Shown: positions 10,698 to 20,508 of the stretch, piece by piece
Numbering within the stretch: position 1 is the first letter of the stretch
Layout of the letters: each line of letters opens with the position of its first letter
Assembly: GCA_012515445.1 (NCBI GenBank)
Contig: JAAYYI010000112.1
Span: 1 to 64,000, forward strand
DNA from: Candidatus Bathyarchaeota archaeon
GTDB lineage: Archaea; Thermoproteota; Bathyarchaeia; Bathyarchaeales; Bathycorpusculaceae
Reading direction: 5' to 3'
Length of the DNA: 64,000 nt
Made by a program: the position numbers and the translations under genes
The notes under the pieces: model-generated
The model's database searches: none
What the model was told of the DNA's origin: nothing
What the model saw: the letters and a program-made list of their open reading frames with translations, nothing else

Positions 10698-11267
10698 TTA
10701 TTCGACCACGTAGCGGTAAGTTACGTGTTCGCCTGCAGTCGTGCTTTTCCTTGTGATTCTAAGCACGTCGCCAGGTTGTGCGCCGATGACTTTGACTGCT
10801 GGATCGCCAGATTTGATCTGTGGCATCTGGAACGGTTTAACCTTGAATTGATCAAGCAACGCAGCCTTTTCTTTTTCAGTTAGGATTTCGTGGTATGGCA
10901 CAAGTGCATGCTCAAATATGTCAAAGACCGGGAACGATTTTGGCAGGAGTTCAACGTTCTTCTTCTTTGCGCCGAGCTTTACCGCGTGGGTGTATCGTCC
11001 TTCGGTTACGACGATTGCTCGTTCAAGGCTTTTTTCCTTCATCACCTTGTAGAGGGTGTTCATGGCTGCGATACCGACTGTTGCTTCGCCAAGGATACAC
11101 CAGACGATGGCTCTCTCTTTATCCTGTGGAATATCGATGATGTAGGCAATTGTGCCTTCGTACGGTTGCTTCTCAATTAGTTTATATTTTCTTAGTTTAA
11201 TGAGGACTTCAGCTTTCCGTTCCTCGATTGTTAATTGTTTAGTAGTACTCAAACCACAAACCCTCAA
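10698..11267 (-). CDS. rpoH: DNA-directed RNA polymerase subunit H (Rpo5/RPB5 family) with N-terminal extension resembling eukaryotic RPB5
   Basis: C-term HEILTEKEKAALLDQFKVKPFQMPQIKSGDPAVKVIGAQPGDVLRITRKSTTAGEHVTYRYVVE matches RpoH/Rpb5-C; N-term ATVGIAAMNTLYKVMKEKSLERAIVVTEG resembles the RPB5 jaw domain. Confidence 0.9.
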   Translation of the reverse strand: MRVCGLSTTKQLTIEERKAEVLIKLRKYKLIEKQPYEGTIAYIIDIPQDKERAIVWCILGEATVGIAAMNTLYKVMKEKSLERAIVVTEGRYTHAVKLGAKKKNVELLPKSFPVFDIFEHALVPYHEILTEKEKAALLDQFKVKPFQMPQIKSGDPAVKVIGAQPGDVLRITRKSTTAGEHVTYRYVVE

Positions 11268-11401
11268 ATAGGAATACTCGCATGTAAAAGAGTTATTTAC
11301 CCTTAAACTTTTCTCTTTACAATAAGAGTGAAGATAGAGAAAATTTGGTTTTCGCTTGTTTAAGCGAAATTTAGCTGTGTTGTCTATTCAAAAAAGCATG
11401 C

Positions 11402-11629
11402 TTAGAGGTCGTCGTCGCGGTGTCGGTGTGTATCGTCCCTTAAGCTGCGTTTCAGCTCCCCGATCTTCTCCTGTGCTTTGCCCTCGGTTTTCTCTATTCT
11501 GCCCTCTGCCTGCCAACGCTTGTTATCCGTTAAAACGCCCGCTGCTTCCTTAATTTTACCCTTGACTTGTTTGCCTGATCCTCTAGCTTCATCCTCATCA
11601 TGCCTGTGACTCATACAAAAAACCCACAA
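11402..11629 (-). CDS. CsbD-like stress-response protein
   Basis: GSGKQVKGKIKEAAGVLTDNKRWQAEGRIEKTEGKAQEKIG, typical CsbD pattern. Confidence 0.85.
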   Translation of the reverse strand: MWVFCMSHRHDEDEARGSGKQVKGKIKEAAGVLTDNKRWQAEGRIEKTEGKAQEKIGELKRSLRDDTHRHRDDDL

Positions 11630-11682
11630 AAACTATGCTGCAGCCGATATAGAAGCGTAATGGCAGAGAAGCGGATTACACT

Positions 11683-12279
11683 TTAAGCTTTGACTAGCTT
11701 ATACCCGATACCGCTGCCCATACCATACTTGTAGGCTAAATTAATCAGCATGTTACCCATAGCTTCCAGAAAGCGTGCATTCTTAAGGGGACCACAATCT
11801 ACCGGGTCAAAGCCCATGTCACGCGTTAACTGTGCCACCGTCTGCTTAGCGCCCGCGTCGTCGCCTGCAAAGAACGCCGTCAACTGCTGGCCATCAACTT
11901 TAGCGGTGCTCTGGTTGGGTGCAAACACCGTGTTAAACGCTTTCACCACATGAGCTTTAGACAGTTGCTTCTGCGTTTCCTCTGCAGTGGAAGTAGTGCA
12001 GCTTATACCCAGCTCCATATTCTTATCCATAGCGTTCATAACGTCAATCACTGTTTTGCCGTCAGCGTACGCTTTGATGTTCCCTCTAGCGTCATCTGCC
12101 GCATCATGAGGAACCGCTAATATAATGACTTCACCCCACTTGGCGGCGTCTACAACCGATTCGTTGGGGTCTCTGTGACCGAACCTTGTCTCATGTCCGC
12201 CTCGACTTAAGCCATTTTGCAGTGCAGTGCCCACGTTTCCTTTTCCGATTATTGCAATTTTCACAAAAAGTCGCCTCAT
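11683..12279 (-). CDS. NAD(P)-binding reductase, NADPH:F420 oxidoreductase (NpdG-like) family
   Basis: N-term Rossmann KIAIIGKGNVGTALQNGLSRGGHE, VVKAFNT motif. Confidence 0.8.
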   Translation of the reverse strand: MRRLFVKIAIIGKGNVGTALQNGLSRGGHETRFGHRDPNESVVDAAKWGEVIILAVPHDAADDARGNIKAYADGKTVIDVMNAMDKNMELGISCTTSTAEETQKQLSKAHVVKAFNTVFAPNQSTAKVDGQQLTAFFAGDDAGAKQTVAQLTRDMGFDPVDCGPLKNARFLEAMGNMLINLAYKYGMGSGIGYKLVKA

Positions 12280-12374
12280 CTACTGGTGGACTATGGTGCT
12301 TTTTAGTGGTTGTGACTGCATTGTAGCTACAACAAGGGCTTCTATGAGAAACAGAGGGGTCGAAAATTAGCAAA

Positions 12375-12425
12375 AGTTTGCCTTTAAATAAGGGCGGGGG
12401 AGGTACCGCTGAGGCAGGTAGGTCA
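12375..12425 (+). repeat. Dispersed G-rich repeat family 2, copy A (short)
   Basis: GTTTGCCT...AAGGGCGGGGGAGGTACCGCTGAGGCAGGTAGGTC. Confidence 0.5.
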
Positions 12426-14144
12426 AAGGTAGGCATCAGTCACGTATCTGCGCATCATGCGGTGACTGTTAAAGTAATACGCGACTTTACCAATCGAGTT
12501 CTTCATAAGCCAAACCCACTCGTCCCGCCGGTCATAGTACATGGGCATAATGACGTATTCGAGTTTATTGTAGAGGTCCTCAAGCTCTTTTCTGAGACAC
12601 GCTTCATCGCTTAGGTTCTCGCTGGGATGCGGCCCAATCGACCATCCGGTTAGATTCTCTATCCAACCCTCAATCCACCAGCCGTCCAATACACTGAAGT
12701 TCATGACGCCATTATGCGCTGCCTTCATACCGCTGGTACCTGACGCCTCCATCGGCCTCATGGGCGTATTCAGCCAAACATCAACTCCGCCGACCATCTT
12801 CCCGGCGATGTCCATATCATAATTTTCAAGATAAACAACTTCGATGTCGCCTTTAAGCTGGCGGCCATAACTGTAGATCTGCTCGATTAACCTCTTGCCG
12901 CCCTCATCACGAGGATGAGCTTTGCCAGCGTAGATAACCTGCAGTTTTGCACCGTGACCGATAGAGCGTAGGCGCTCCAAGTTCGAGAAGAGAAGCGTAG
13001 CACGTTTGTACTCTGTTGCACGCCGCGCGAAACCTAACGTGAAAACTTCAGGGTTAAGATGAGAGCCGGTGGCTTGGTTAGCGTAGTCGATTAAGAGCTG
13101 CTTTTGCTCTTTATGCGCCTGCCAGACTTCGCCGTCAGGAATCAAGTCAGCCCGCGCCAGCAGTTCAGGCTCGATAGCCCAACCCGGCAGGTACTTATCG
13201 AAGATTCTTCGGAACGATGGACCTGTCCATGTGTATGAGTGGACACCGTTAGTGACTGCATGGATTTCATATCCACTGAACATTTTACTGGAGATTTCTT
13301 GATGGCGCTTAGCCACGCCGTTCACATATGCACTGAGGTTGAGTGCTAAACGCGTCATATTCAGCTTATCGTGTCCAGCGTATTTTTTAAGCAACTCTAA
13401 ATCGACGGTTTCAAGCACAGAACGCACTAAGTCGTAGCTGAATTTATCGTGCCCCGCCTCTACTGGGGTGTGAGTAGTGAAGACGCAGAGTTCCTTGACT
13501 CTCTCTTCATCCATATCATACTTACGCAGAAGCTCAACTGCAAGAAAACTCGAGTGACCCTCATTCGTATGGTACTTTCGTACGCTGAAACCCAACGCGT
13601 CAAGCATGCGTACGCCGCCAAAGCCCAAGATCGCTTCCTGCTTTAAGCGGTAACGTTCATCTCCGCCATAGAGGTAGAACGAGACTTCACGGTCCTGCTG
13701 CGCGTTCGGTTCAAAATCCGTATCCAAGAAAAGAACTGGGACGACTCCGCCGGTGACGCTCTGGTACTTATACAGCCAAGCTTTAACCTTCACAGTGTGC
13801 CCCTCAATCTGCACGTTAACTTCGTTTGGCAGGAGAGTCATCATTTTCTCGGGCACCCAAAGGTTCTGGAGTTCAGTCTGGCGGCCGTTCGCATCAAGTT
13901 TCTGCTTGAAGTAGTTTCTTTTACTGATTAACGTGACTGCGACGAGAGGTAGCTTAAGGTCAGCGCTGGATCGGATAGCATCGCCCGCTAAGGTGCCTAA
14001 ACCGCCTGCGTATGTTGGAATTGCGCTGGTTAAACCTACTTCCATCGAGAAATAAGCGATTTTATGTCCTTTGAGTAAACCCTTAAGCTCATCCAATGCA
14101 TGTTCCCCTCCCTTGGCTAACAATTTAGCCGCAACACTCAGCAT
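12423..14144 (-). CDS. glgP: Alpha-glucan (glycogen) phosphorylase
   Basis: IAYFSMEVGLTSAIPTYAGGLGTLAGD, TNEGHSSF, TPVEAGHDKF, PLP region EASGTSGMKAAHNG. Confidence 0.93.
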   Translation of the reverse strand: MLSVAAKLLAKGGEHALDELKGLLKGHKIAYFSMEVGLTSAIPTYAGGLGTLAGDAIRSSADLKLPLVAVTLISKRNYFKQKLDANGRQTELQNLWVPEKMMTLLPNEVNVQIEGHTVKVKAWLYKYQSVTGGVVPVLFLDTDFEPNAQQDREVSFYLYGGDERYRLKQEAILGFGGVRMLDALGFSVRKYHTNEGHSSFLAVELLRKYDMDEERVKELCVFTTHTPVEAGHDKFSYDLVRSVLETVDLELLKKYAGHDKLNMTRLALNLSAYVNGVAKRHQEISSKMFSGYEIHAVTNGVHSYTWTGPSFRRIFDKYLPGWAIEPELLARADLIPDGEVWQAHKEQKQLLIDYANQATGSHLNPEVFTLGFARRATEYKRATLLFSNLERLRSIGHGAKLQVIYAGKAHPRDEGGKRLIEQIYSYGRQLKGDIEVVYLENYDMDIAGKMVGGVDVWLNTPMRPMEASGTSGMKAAHNGVMNFSVLDGWWIEGWIENLTGWSIGPHPSENLSDEACLRKELEDLYNKLEYVIMPMYYDRRDEWVWLMKNSIGKVAYYFNSHRMMRRYVTDAYL

Positions 14145-14268
14145 TAGAGCTAAGCATTGATTGTTATCTTGCAGTGGGCTGGGTTTAATATCTACCTTTC
14201 CGTCTCAGCAGCGGCATTGTTGCCCGACAAAAAACAGGTAAATAAGGCTAGCAAGAGAGCGCTTGAGG

Positions 14269-15405
14269 CTAAGTTGGTGATGGCCGAATACCCAATGTAA
14301 CATCGACTTGCGTCTCAGTGCTGCCTCTCATGACTGTCACCGTTATAGTGTTTCCTGGAAGTGTATGCTGCTCAAGGTAGCTTGCAAGGTCATCGTTGTG
14401 TCTGATTGTTTGACCGTTAAGTGCAATTATGATATCGTTTACCTGCAGCTTGCCTGCGCTTGGCCCTGTACTGTTAACGAGGGCTAATTTCCAGCCATAC
14501 GTTACGCTGTCACCGCTTTCCTGGGCCAAACTGTAACTCATATCAGTGCCTGATACCCCCAGATACGAGTGCCCTCGATAGGCTCCAGTTTTGACAAGCG
14601 AATCGATCTCTCTTAGAATAGTGCTTGAGGGTATAGCGAATCCTAAACCCTGCGAGTCACTCACGATCGCGGTGGTTATGCCCACAACGTTACCCAACGA
14701 GTTAAGCAGTAACCCGCCGGAGTTACCGGGGTTTATAGCTGTATTGGTCTGGATGACGTTCGCAATCGCGTACCTGTCTGTTGCATCCTCTGTTATGCTT
14801 CTGCCCACTGCGCTGACGACGCCCGTGGTCATTGAACCGACTAATCCATAGGGGTTGCCGATGGCGATAACTTCCTCGCCGACGGTTAAAGCGGAGGATT
14901 CCACAATAGTTACTGGCTTAAATTCCGAGGCAGGCGCATCTGGCACTGTTACAACAGCTAAATCCGCATATGGATCCTGACCAACAATGTTGGCTGCATA
15001 GCCTCTGCCGTTTGAGAACGTCACTGCCAAACTTGTGGTGTCTTCTACAACGTGATGGTTAGTTAATATGAGGTTCATTCCCTGATACTGGTAGGCGAAC
15101 CCTGAACCCTGCACTGAGCCATCGTTTGTCGTGCCCGTAATTAAGACTACAGAGTCACGTACGTTATTGTAGAGCTGCGCAAGCGAGGTGCCGTTCTGTA
15201 GAATAGTGATGTTCTGGTAGGTGGCGTTCTGCGTTCCTTCAAGGACAGAAACCTTGGTTTTAAGCTCTGAAACCTGAGTGCTTAAACCCGAAATCTGGCG
15301 GTAATTGAGGTAGAACATTAACAGTCCGCCCATGAGGAGCCCCGCTAAAAGAACTAGGATTAGGATGCTGCCTGAAGTCTTCCTTGCAGAGTCAGAGGTA
15401 TACAT
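14269..15405 (-). CDS. HtrA/DegP-like membrane-anchored serine protease with PDZ domain
   Basis: N-term TM, catalytic triad contexts LTNHHVVEDT, DPYADLAVV, NPGNSGGLLLN, C-terminal PDZ. Confidence 0.92.
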   Translation of the reverse strand: MYTSDSARKTSGSILILVLLAGLLMGGLLMFYLNYRQISGLSTQVSELKTKVSVLEGTQNATYQNITILQNGTSLAQLYNNVRDSVVLITGTTNDGSVQGSGFAYQYQGMNLILTNHHVVEDTTSLAVTFSNGRGYAANIVGQDPYADLAVVTVPDAPASEFKPVTIVESSALTVGEEVIAIGNPYGLVGSMTTGVVSAVGRSITEDATDRYAIANVIQTNTAINPGNSGGLLLNSLGNVVGITTAIVSDSQGLGFAIPSSTILREIDSLVKTGAYRGHSYLGVSGTDMSYSLAQESGDSVTYGWKLALVNSTGPSAGKLQVNDIIIALNGQTIRHNDDLASYLEQHTLPGNTITVTVMRGSTETQVDVTLGIRPSPT

Positions 15406-15464
15406 ATGTTAAGCCTGAAAAAAGATAAAGATTAAAGGAAAAAAACCTTTTCCCAAAAGTATTA

Positions 15465-16469
15465 CTATGATCTACGATCGATAATATCTAACGCTTCAGG
15501 ACCAGTTCCAATTAAAGTCACTGGCACGCCAGTGCGTTTCTCGACTTCTTTAATGAAATCTTTTGCCTCCGCCGTAAGGTCATCAAACTTCCGTGCACCT
15601 GTGACGCTTGGGAACAACACGTCAAGTTTGGTCATAGCGGCCTGTGTGGCTCCGTTGATCTTAGCGGTCTTCTTAGCTAAATCAAAATCAAAGGGCGCTG
15701 CACGTCTATCTCGTCCCGTACCTGCGGCGACCTCGAACCAGTTACGTTTCTGTGCTTCCTCTTTACTGATTTCACCCGGTAATGGCCCAGCGCCAACGCG
15801 TGTGATAAACGATTTATAGACTATGATTACGTCGTCAACTCTTGTGGGGCCAACGCCTGCTTCTGAAGCAATGGCGGATGCGCCTGTATCGCGGCCAGTG
15901 ACGTATGGGTAGCCGCCGCTTAAGAATAGCGAGAGCATGAAGCCCTGTGTGCCTTCTAGGATAACGCTTTTGCCCTCGTCTAAGCCGTCGTTGACTTCCT
16001 GTATACCGTCACAGAGGAACGGTTTTAGTTCAGGCATGTCTTTAACGAGTTTAGCGGTGCGTCTGACGCGTTCTTCAAGTGAGGGACCGACTCCCCAACC
16101 TGTAGTGCCTATGCCCTTGTTTACTGCTGAAGCCTTGTCCTGTTCGCTGTGCTTCTGCTCGATGATTGAAGCGTTCTGATCAATGCCCACCCGTTTAGGG
16201 TCAACCTGTGTCAACTCTATTTCCTTCTGAAATTGGCCGATGTGAACGTTGGCGCCTGCAGATATGAGTAGCCGCGTCTTCGGATTGATGAACGCCGCTG
16301 GCACCATATGAAGAGCGTATTTTTTGCCTTCATACCACACTGTGTGGGCTGCATTCACTGAGCCTGTTCTAACGCAAAAATCAACGTTATCTTTGAGTGC
16401 TAGATAAGAAATTATTTTTCCTTTGCCTTCGTCTCCCCAGAAGGCGCCGACGATTACTGAACATGGCAT
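15465..16469 (-). CDS. purA: Adenylosuccinate synthetase
   Basis: VIVGAFWGDEGKGKIISYLA, GTTGWGVGPS, LEGTQGFMLS. Confidence 0.93.
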   Translation of the reverse strand: MPCSVIVGAFWGDEGKGKIISYLALKDNVDFCVRTGSVNAAHTVWYEGKKYALHMVPAAFINPKTRLLISAGANVHIGQFQKEIELTQVDPKRVGIDQNASIIEQKHSEQDKASAVNKGIGTTGWGVGPSLEERVRRTAKLVKDMPELKPFLCDGIQEVNDGLDEGKSVILEGTQGFMLSLFLSGGYPYVTGRDTGASAIASEAGVGPTRVDDVIIVYKSFITRVGAGPLPGEISKEEAQKRNWFEVAAGTGRDRRAAPFDFDLAKKTAKINGATQAAMTKLDVLFPSVTGARKFDDLTAEAKDFIKEVEKRTGVPVTLIGTGPEALDIIDRRS

Positions 16470-16517
16470 GGCTATTACCTTCTACAAGTCATCTTAGGGC
16501 TTATTTAAAGTTGTAGA

Positions 16518-16739
16518 TTAAACTTCTTGTCTCTTTGATGTCTTGTCATCACTTACCAGCGCGGCAAGCTGATAAGTCACATATGCGGAAAAGCTACGTA
16601 TGCCCCGTTTAATTGCATATTCATCCTTGACTTTCATCCATTCTTTGAAAAAATAGTCATAAACTTCAGTCTTTACAGTAATCGTTTTATAGCCTTTCTT
16701 TGGCGTGTCAAGTTCCCTCTGAGAATAGTTAGCGCTTAC
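16518..16739 (-). pseudogene. Short ORF resembling a CopG/VapB-like antitoxin fragment, no conventional start codon
   Basis: Manual translation: ...SQRELDTPKKGYKTITVKTEVYDYFFKEWMKVKDEYAIKRGIRSFSAYVTYQLAALVSDDKTSKRQEV*; in-frame TGA just upstream and no ATG/GTG/TTG before the conserved-looking part. Confidence 0.4.
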
Positions 16740-16960
16740 TCATTTATTTAAGGTTTAACAAGACTTAGGTACTTTACCGGATAATCGGTTTTTTCCGTTA
16801 ATTATATATTGCAAGATATTACCGTACTGTACGGAGAAGGAACCTCGCTGGAAAGAGTACGCCCAAAAAGGCGCCATCCGCCCAGTAGTAGCAAACAAGT
16901 AAATACACCATACAGCAATTTGCTTGAGAAGGAACACGACCAAGGAGGGGTAAGGGGCTA

Positions 16961-17128
16961 TTGCCAACAAGACTAATCCAAAGTAATGACCGTGTCGCTG
17001 AAGTCCAATACATTTGTGATGTCTGCTCCAAATTAATACAGACCAGACTAATTTCAAAAGCGGAAGCAGATTTACAGCAAAACCAACGGTTCATTTGCTG
17101 TCAATGCAAAAAAGCGGCAAAAACCTAA
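16961..17128 (+). CDS. Small zinc-ribbon-like protein (55 aa, TTG start), not in ORF track
   Basis: Manual translation LPTRLIQSNDRVAEVQYICDVCSKLIQTRLISKAEADLQQNQRFICCQCKKAAKT*; two CxxC knuckles, upstream GGAGG. Confidence 0.5.
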   Translation: MPTRLIQSNDRVAEVQYICDVCSKLIQTRLISKAEADLQQNQRFICCQCKKAAKT

Positions 17129-17505
17129 ACTCGCCTGTCAGCTGCTTCGCAATCAATAATTTCTAGAAGCTTAACCACACGTTTACCCTTAACCGCTTTC
17201 TCTTGATCCGAAATAGAGCCACGTGACTCACATATAGTATCTAGAACTATGCCAACCTCCTCGTCGACGATGACGGGGTAAACCCTGCAGCCTGAAGGCC
17301 GATATAGGTACTCGCTGCACCTGCGATTTGTCAGGTCATAAAATACGCAGTAACCATCACGGTTCTTTAGCGTAGCGTAACCCTGCTTATCGTAGCGCAC
17401 AAACTGCTTCTGGCTGTAGCCTCGTGCTTCTAGGCGTTTGATGTCTTTTTTTGACAGCAGCATTTCCGTTTCTGTGCAGCATACGCCGCAGTGTGTGCAA
17501 TCCAT
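17125..17505 (-). CDS. YkgJ-family Fe-S/zinc cysteine cluster protein
   Basis: MDCTHCGVCCTETEMLLSKKDIKRLEARGY...CVFYD...CSEYLYRPSGCRVYP. Confidence 0.85.
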   Translation of the reverse strand: MDCTHCGVCCTETEMLLSKKDIKRLEARGYSQKQFVRYDKQGYATLKNRDGYCVFYDLTNRRCSEYLYRPSGCRVYPVIVDEEVGIVLDTICESRGSISDQEKAVKGKRVVKLLEIIDCEAADRRV

Positions 17506-17557
17506 AAACGCAGAATCATGTTGGCTGTATTTCTATTTTTACTTCCACAACCCGGTT

Positions 17558-17794
17558 TTATGCGGTTATCCTCATAATATTTGAATTCAGCATTTCAGCG
17601 TAGGCCACACTTTTGAGCGGTATCCTTGTTGCTTTTCGGTTTCTCATGGTGTACTCGATCTGGTTGTTGTTTTTTCCAGCGCATTTCTTAAGCTTGGTCA
17701 ATTGAACGTTCACTATTACAGCGCCGTCTTTAAGGTGAAGGTTAACGTTTCTACCGATGTATGATTTGGCGCTGTTTGCACTGAAGCTCTCCAT
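17558..17794 (-). CDS. Small hypothetical protein
   Basis: 78 aa ORF directly abutting the small Zn ORF upstream. Confidence 0.5.
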   Translation of the reverse strand: MESFSANSAKSYIGRNVNLHLKDGAVIVNVQLTKLKKCAGKNNNQIEYTMRNRKATRIPLKSVAYAEMLNSNIMRITA

Positions 17795-17935
17795 TTACCA
17801 TTCCTCTTCAGCTATTTTGTTCCAGCATTGCTGGCATATCGGAAGGTTTTGGCCTCTGACCTGTATGTAGAGTTTGATATCTTCGCTTTTACAGGTGCCG
17901 TTTGTGGGGTTTCTACAATGTTCCATTTTAATCAT
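17795..17935 (-). CDS. Small putative zinc-binding protein (46 aa), not in ORF track
   Basis: Manual translation MIKMEHCRNPTNGTCKSEDIKLYIQVRGQNLPICQQCWNKIAEEEW*; four Cys, stop immediately before the ATG of the 17558..17794 ORF. Confidence 0.55.
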   Translation of the reverse strand: MIKMEHCRNPTNGTCKSEDIKLYIQVRGQNLPICQQCWNKIAEEEW

Positions 17936-18051
17936 CGAAGATGCGTTACTGTGTTTTTTGCTTTTAAGGCGGATGCAGAATCGACATTGCAGTGTGGGGG
18001 AGGGGTGACTGAAAGTAATGCTTAAGAATCTGCAAAGTTTACTAGATAGCG

Positions 18052-18504
18052 GTGTTTTTTCAATTGGACCCGATAATCTTGGTTACAGCGGTAAGTCTCA
18101 TAGTCCAGATAGTTGTTTTCCTATTACTTGTTCTCGGCTACTTCTACAAGCGTAAACTTAAGTTTTACATGCATGGCGCTGTTATGGCTGTTGCTGTTGC
18201 GCTGCATCTAATAACGGTTTTCGCCGTTATGGTGCCATCTTTTGTTTTAGGCGTTATACCCTACTATGTTATTCCTGAGCCCTTAATGGTGATTTCACTG
18301 GCGAGTGTTATCCATGGCGTTCTGGGTATCGTTGCTATAGTGCTGGGGGTTTATTTGGTGGCGGCTTGGGCTTTTCGCAGAAATGTTAACGGCTGTTTTA
18401 AGCGGAAAAATGTTATGCGCTTGACTATATCTGTCTGGTTTGCTTCGCTAATCCTCGGTTTTCTACTGTATATAACATTCTATGGAACGACGCTGTTTGG
18501 CTAG
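18052..18504 (+). CDS. Polytopic membrane protein, DUF420-like
   Basis: Four to five hydrophobic helices, HGAVMAVAVALHLITV and SVIHGVLGIVAIVLG. Confidence 0.6.
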   Translation: MFFQLDPIILVTAVSLIVQIVVFLLLVLGYFYKRKLKFYMHGAVMAVAVALHLITVFAVMVPSFVLGVIPYYVIPEPLMVISLASVIHGVLGIVAIVLGVYLVAAWAFRRNVNGCFKRKNVMRLTISVWFASLILGFLLYITFYGTTLFG

Positions 18505-19043
18505 ATTTCGATAATTTCCGGCTCGATACTTTCTTTACTTATCCTCAGTATACCCACCGTCGTTTTACCCAGCGGCGATGCGGGTACGGTTGCGCTACCC
18601 GGGTTAATATAGAGCGTTTGACCTTCCCATTTAATGTCGGCGGCATGCGTATGTCCATAGACGAAAACGTCAAATCCGTTTTCCCTCACTAACTCGCGGA
18701 TTTTGTTAAAGCCAAATGCGATGTCAGGGTCATGCATTACACCGATTTTCCAGTTAAACACCCTTAAAGAATTCAATTTAGGGAGCGCGTTGCCGACGTC
18801 TATGCCGTCCATGTTGCCTTGAACAGCTAAAACGGGTGCGATCTGTTCTAAGTCGTCTATTACTGATAACTCAACTATGTCGCCTGCGTGGATGATGTAA
18901 TCGACGCCTTGGAAGGCTTCATGGACTTTTTTTGGGGTTTGATGCGCTCTTTTAGGTACATGAGTGTCGGAGATTAACCCCACGGTTTTTGTTGGTTTAA
19001 GGTTTGGCAATTCTTTTGATACTAAAGAGGTTCCACTAAACAT
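18501..19043 (-). CDS. YfcE/MJ0936-family metallophosphoesterase
   Basis: GLISDTHVPKR, HAGDIVEL, VQGNMDG, VYGHTHAA, INPGSAT. Confidence 0.92.
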   Translation of the reverse strand: MFSGTSLVSKELPNLKPTKTVGLISDTHVPKRAHQTPKKVHEAFQGVDYIIHAGDIVELSVIDDLEQIAPVLAVQGNMDGIDVGNALPKLNSLRVFNWKIGVMHDPDIAFGFNKIRELVRENGFDVFVYGHTHAADIKWEGQTLYINPGSATVPASPLGKTTVGILRISKESIEPEIIEI

Positions 19044-19131
19044 GCTATGTGTGCCTCAAGCAGGCGATTGACTGATAGACACATGTGAGTTTAGTAATAA
19101 AAAAGCGGCGGTTTAAAAAAAGCTGACTTGC

Positions 19132-20508
19132 TTAAGTCATAAACCGTTTAACCGTTTCGTACAGTACGCTTGTGCCGAAAACTAGGTTCTCGATGGTTAT
19201 TCGTTCATCGATGCCGTGCATACGCTTCTCTAGTAGATCGATGGGTTCGTCGGGGCGCATTGGGTGGAAGCCGTAGGCTATGCTGCCGGTTTCTCTGAAG
19301 AAGTGTGAGTCTGTTCCGCCGGTAGTCATAGTTGGTGTGATGCCGCAGTTGGGTTCTAGTTCGCGGAGTACGCTTGTTATAGCGCTGTAGAGCGGCGTGT
19401 GGGTGGTGGATTCGTTGCCGTCGTGCTTCTGGATGATTTCAAAGCTTAACTTATCGAAGCCGATGTCTTGGAGTAAGCCTTTGATTGTGTCGAGGGTTTC
19501 TTCTACGCTTTGCCCCGGTAGTACTCGGCAATCGAAAACTGCTTCTGCTTCTGATGGAATGATGTTCTCTTTGACTCCGCCGCTGATTATTGTTGGGGTG
19601 ATGGTGGTTTTTGTTCTTGGACGTATTTCCTCGGCTAAGGCTTTATCTTTCTTTGCGATTTCATCGATTATCTGCTCGCTTTGAGTGGGGTTATTTAGCA
19701 GCTTTGTGAAGTCTTCTTTTAAGTCTGGGTTGATTAGGGATATTTCGGCTAGGTACTCTTTAAGGGTTGGTACATAGGTGATTTCAGGTTTGTAACTGTC
19801 AAGTTTAGCGATGACTTTGTTTATGCGTAGGATAGCGTTATCGGCGGTGTTTGGCATTGAGCCATGTCCAGGAGTGCCTTTAGCTTTCACTTTAAACCAC
19901 AAGATGCCCTTCTCTGCGGTTTGGACTGGGTACACGTTGACGCCGTTTTGTGGTATGGCTAAGCCGCCACCCTCGTTAATTACGTAGGGGCACCAGACTT
20001 TGTCTTTATGGGTACGCAGTAGCCACTCTGCGCCTTTTTCACCGCCGCGTTCCTCATCAGCGGTAGCCGCCAAAACTATATCGCCTTTTATTGGGATCTT
20101 ATTTTGTTTAAGCAGTTTTAATGTGAATATTTCGATGGCGACCATGCCTTTCATGTCGTACGCGCCCCGTCCGTAGACGTAGCCGTCTTTTACGAGTCCG
20201 TCGAATGGGGGCACAGACCATTCCTTGGCGTTTGCGGCGACCACGTCAAGGTGGCCCAGTAGAAGCAGGCTGGGTTTTTCTCCTGTGCCTTTTAAGCGTG
20301 TAATTAGGCTACCTCTTTGGGGTTCTGACTCTAGGATTTCTGATTGGAAGCCGTCTCTCGCCAGAAAATCTTGTATGTATTTGGCTGCATTGATTTCGTT
20401 GCCGGGCGGGTTAGTTGTGTTTATGCGGATTAGTTCAGACAGGAATGATGTTATTTCTGATTCAATATTATTAAAATTTTGAATAGTCAATATTTTTGTG
20501 CTCCGCAT
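19132..20508 (-). CDS. M20-family peptidase/deacylase (ArgE/DapE/ACY1)
   Basis: LLLGHLDVV, GRGAYDMKGMVA, ADEERGGEKGAEWLL, GGTDSHFFRETG. Confidence 0.9.
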   Translation of the reverse strand: MRSTKILTIQNFNNIESEITSFLSELIRINTTNPPGNEINAAKYIQDFLARDGFQSEILESEPQRGSLITRLKGTGEKPSLLLLGHLDVVAANAKEWSVPPFDGLVKDGYVYGRGAYDMKGMVAIEIFTLKLLKQNKIPIKGDIVLAATADEERGGEKGAEWLLRTHKDKVWCPYVINEGGGLAIPQNGVNVYPVQTAEKGILWFKVKAKGTPGHGSMPNTADNAILRINKVIAKLDSYKPEITYVPTLKEYLAEISLINPDLKEDFTKLLNNPTQSEQIIDEIAKKDKALAEEIRPRTKTTITPTIISGGVKENIIPSEAEAVFDCRVLPGQSVEETLDTIKGLLQDIGFDKLSFEIIQKHDGNESTTHTPLYSAITSVLRELEPNCGITPTMTTGGTDSHFFRETGSIAYGFHPMRPDEPIDLLEKRMHGIDERITIENLVFGTSVLYETVKRFMT

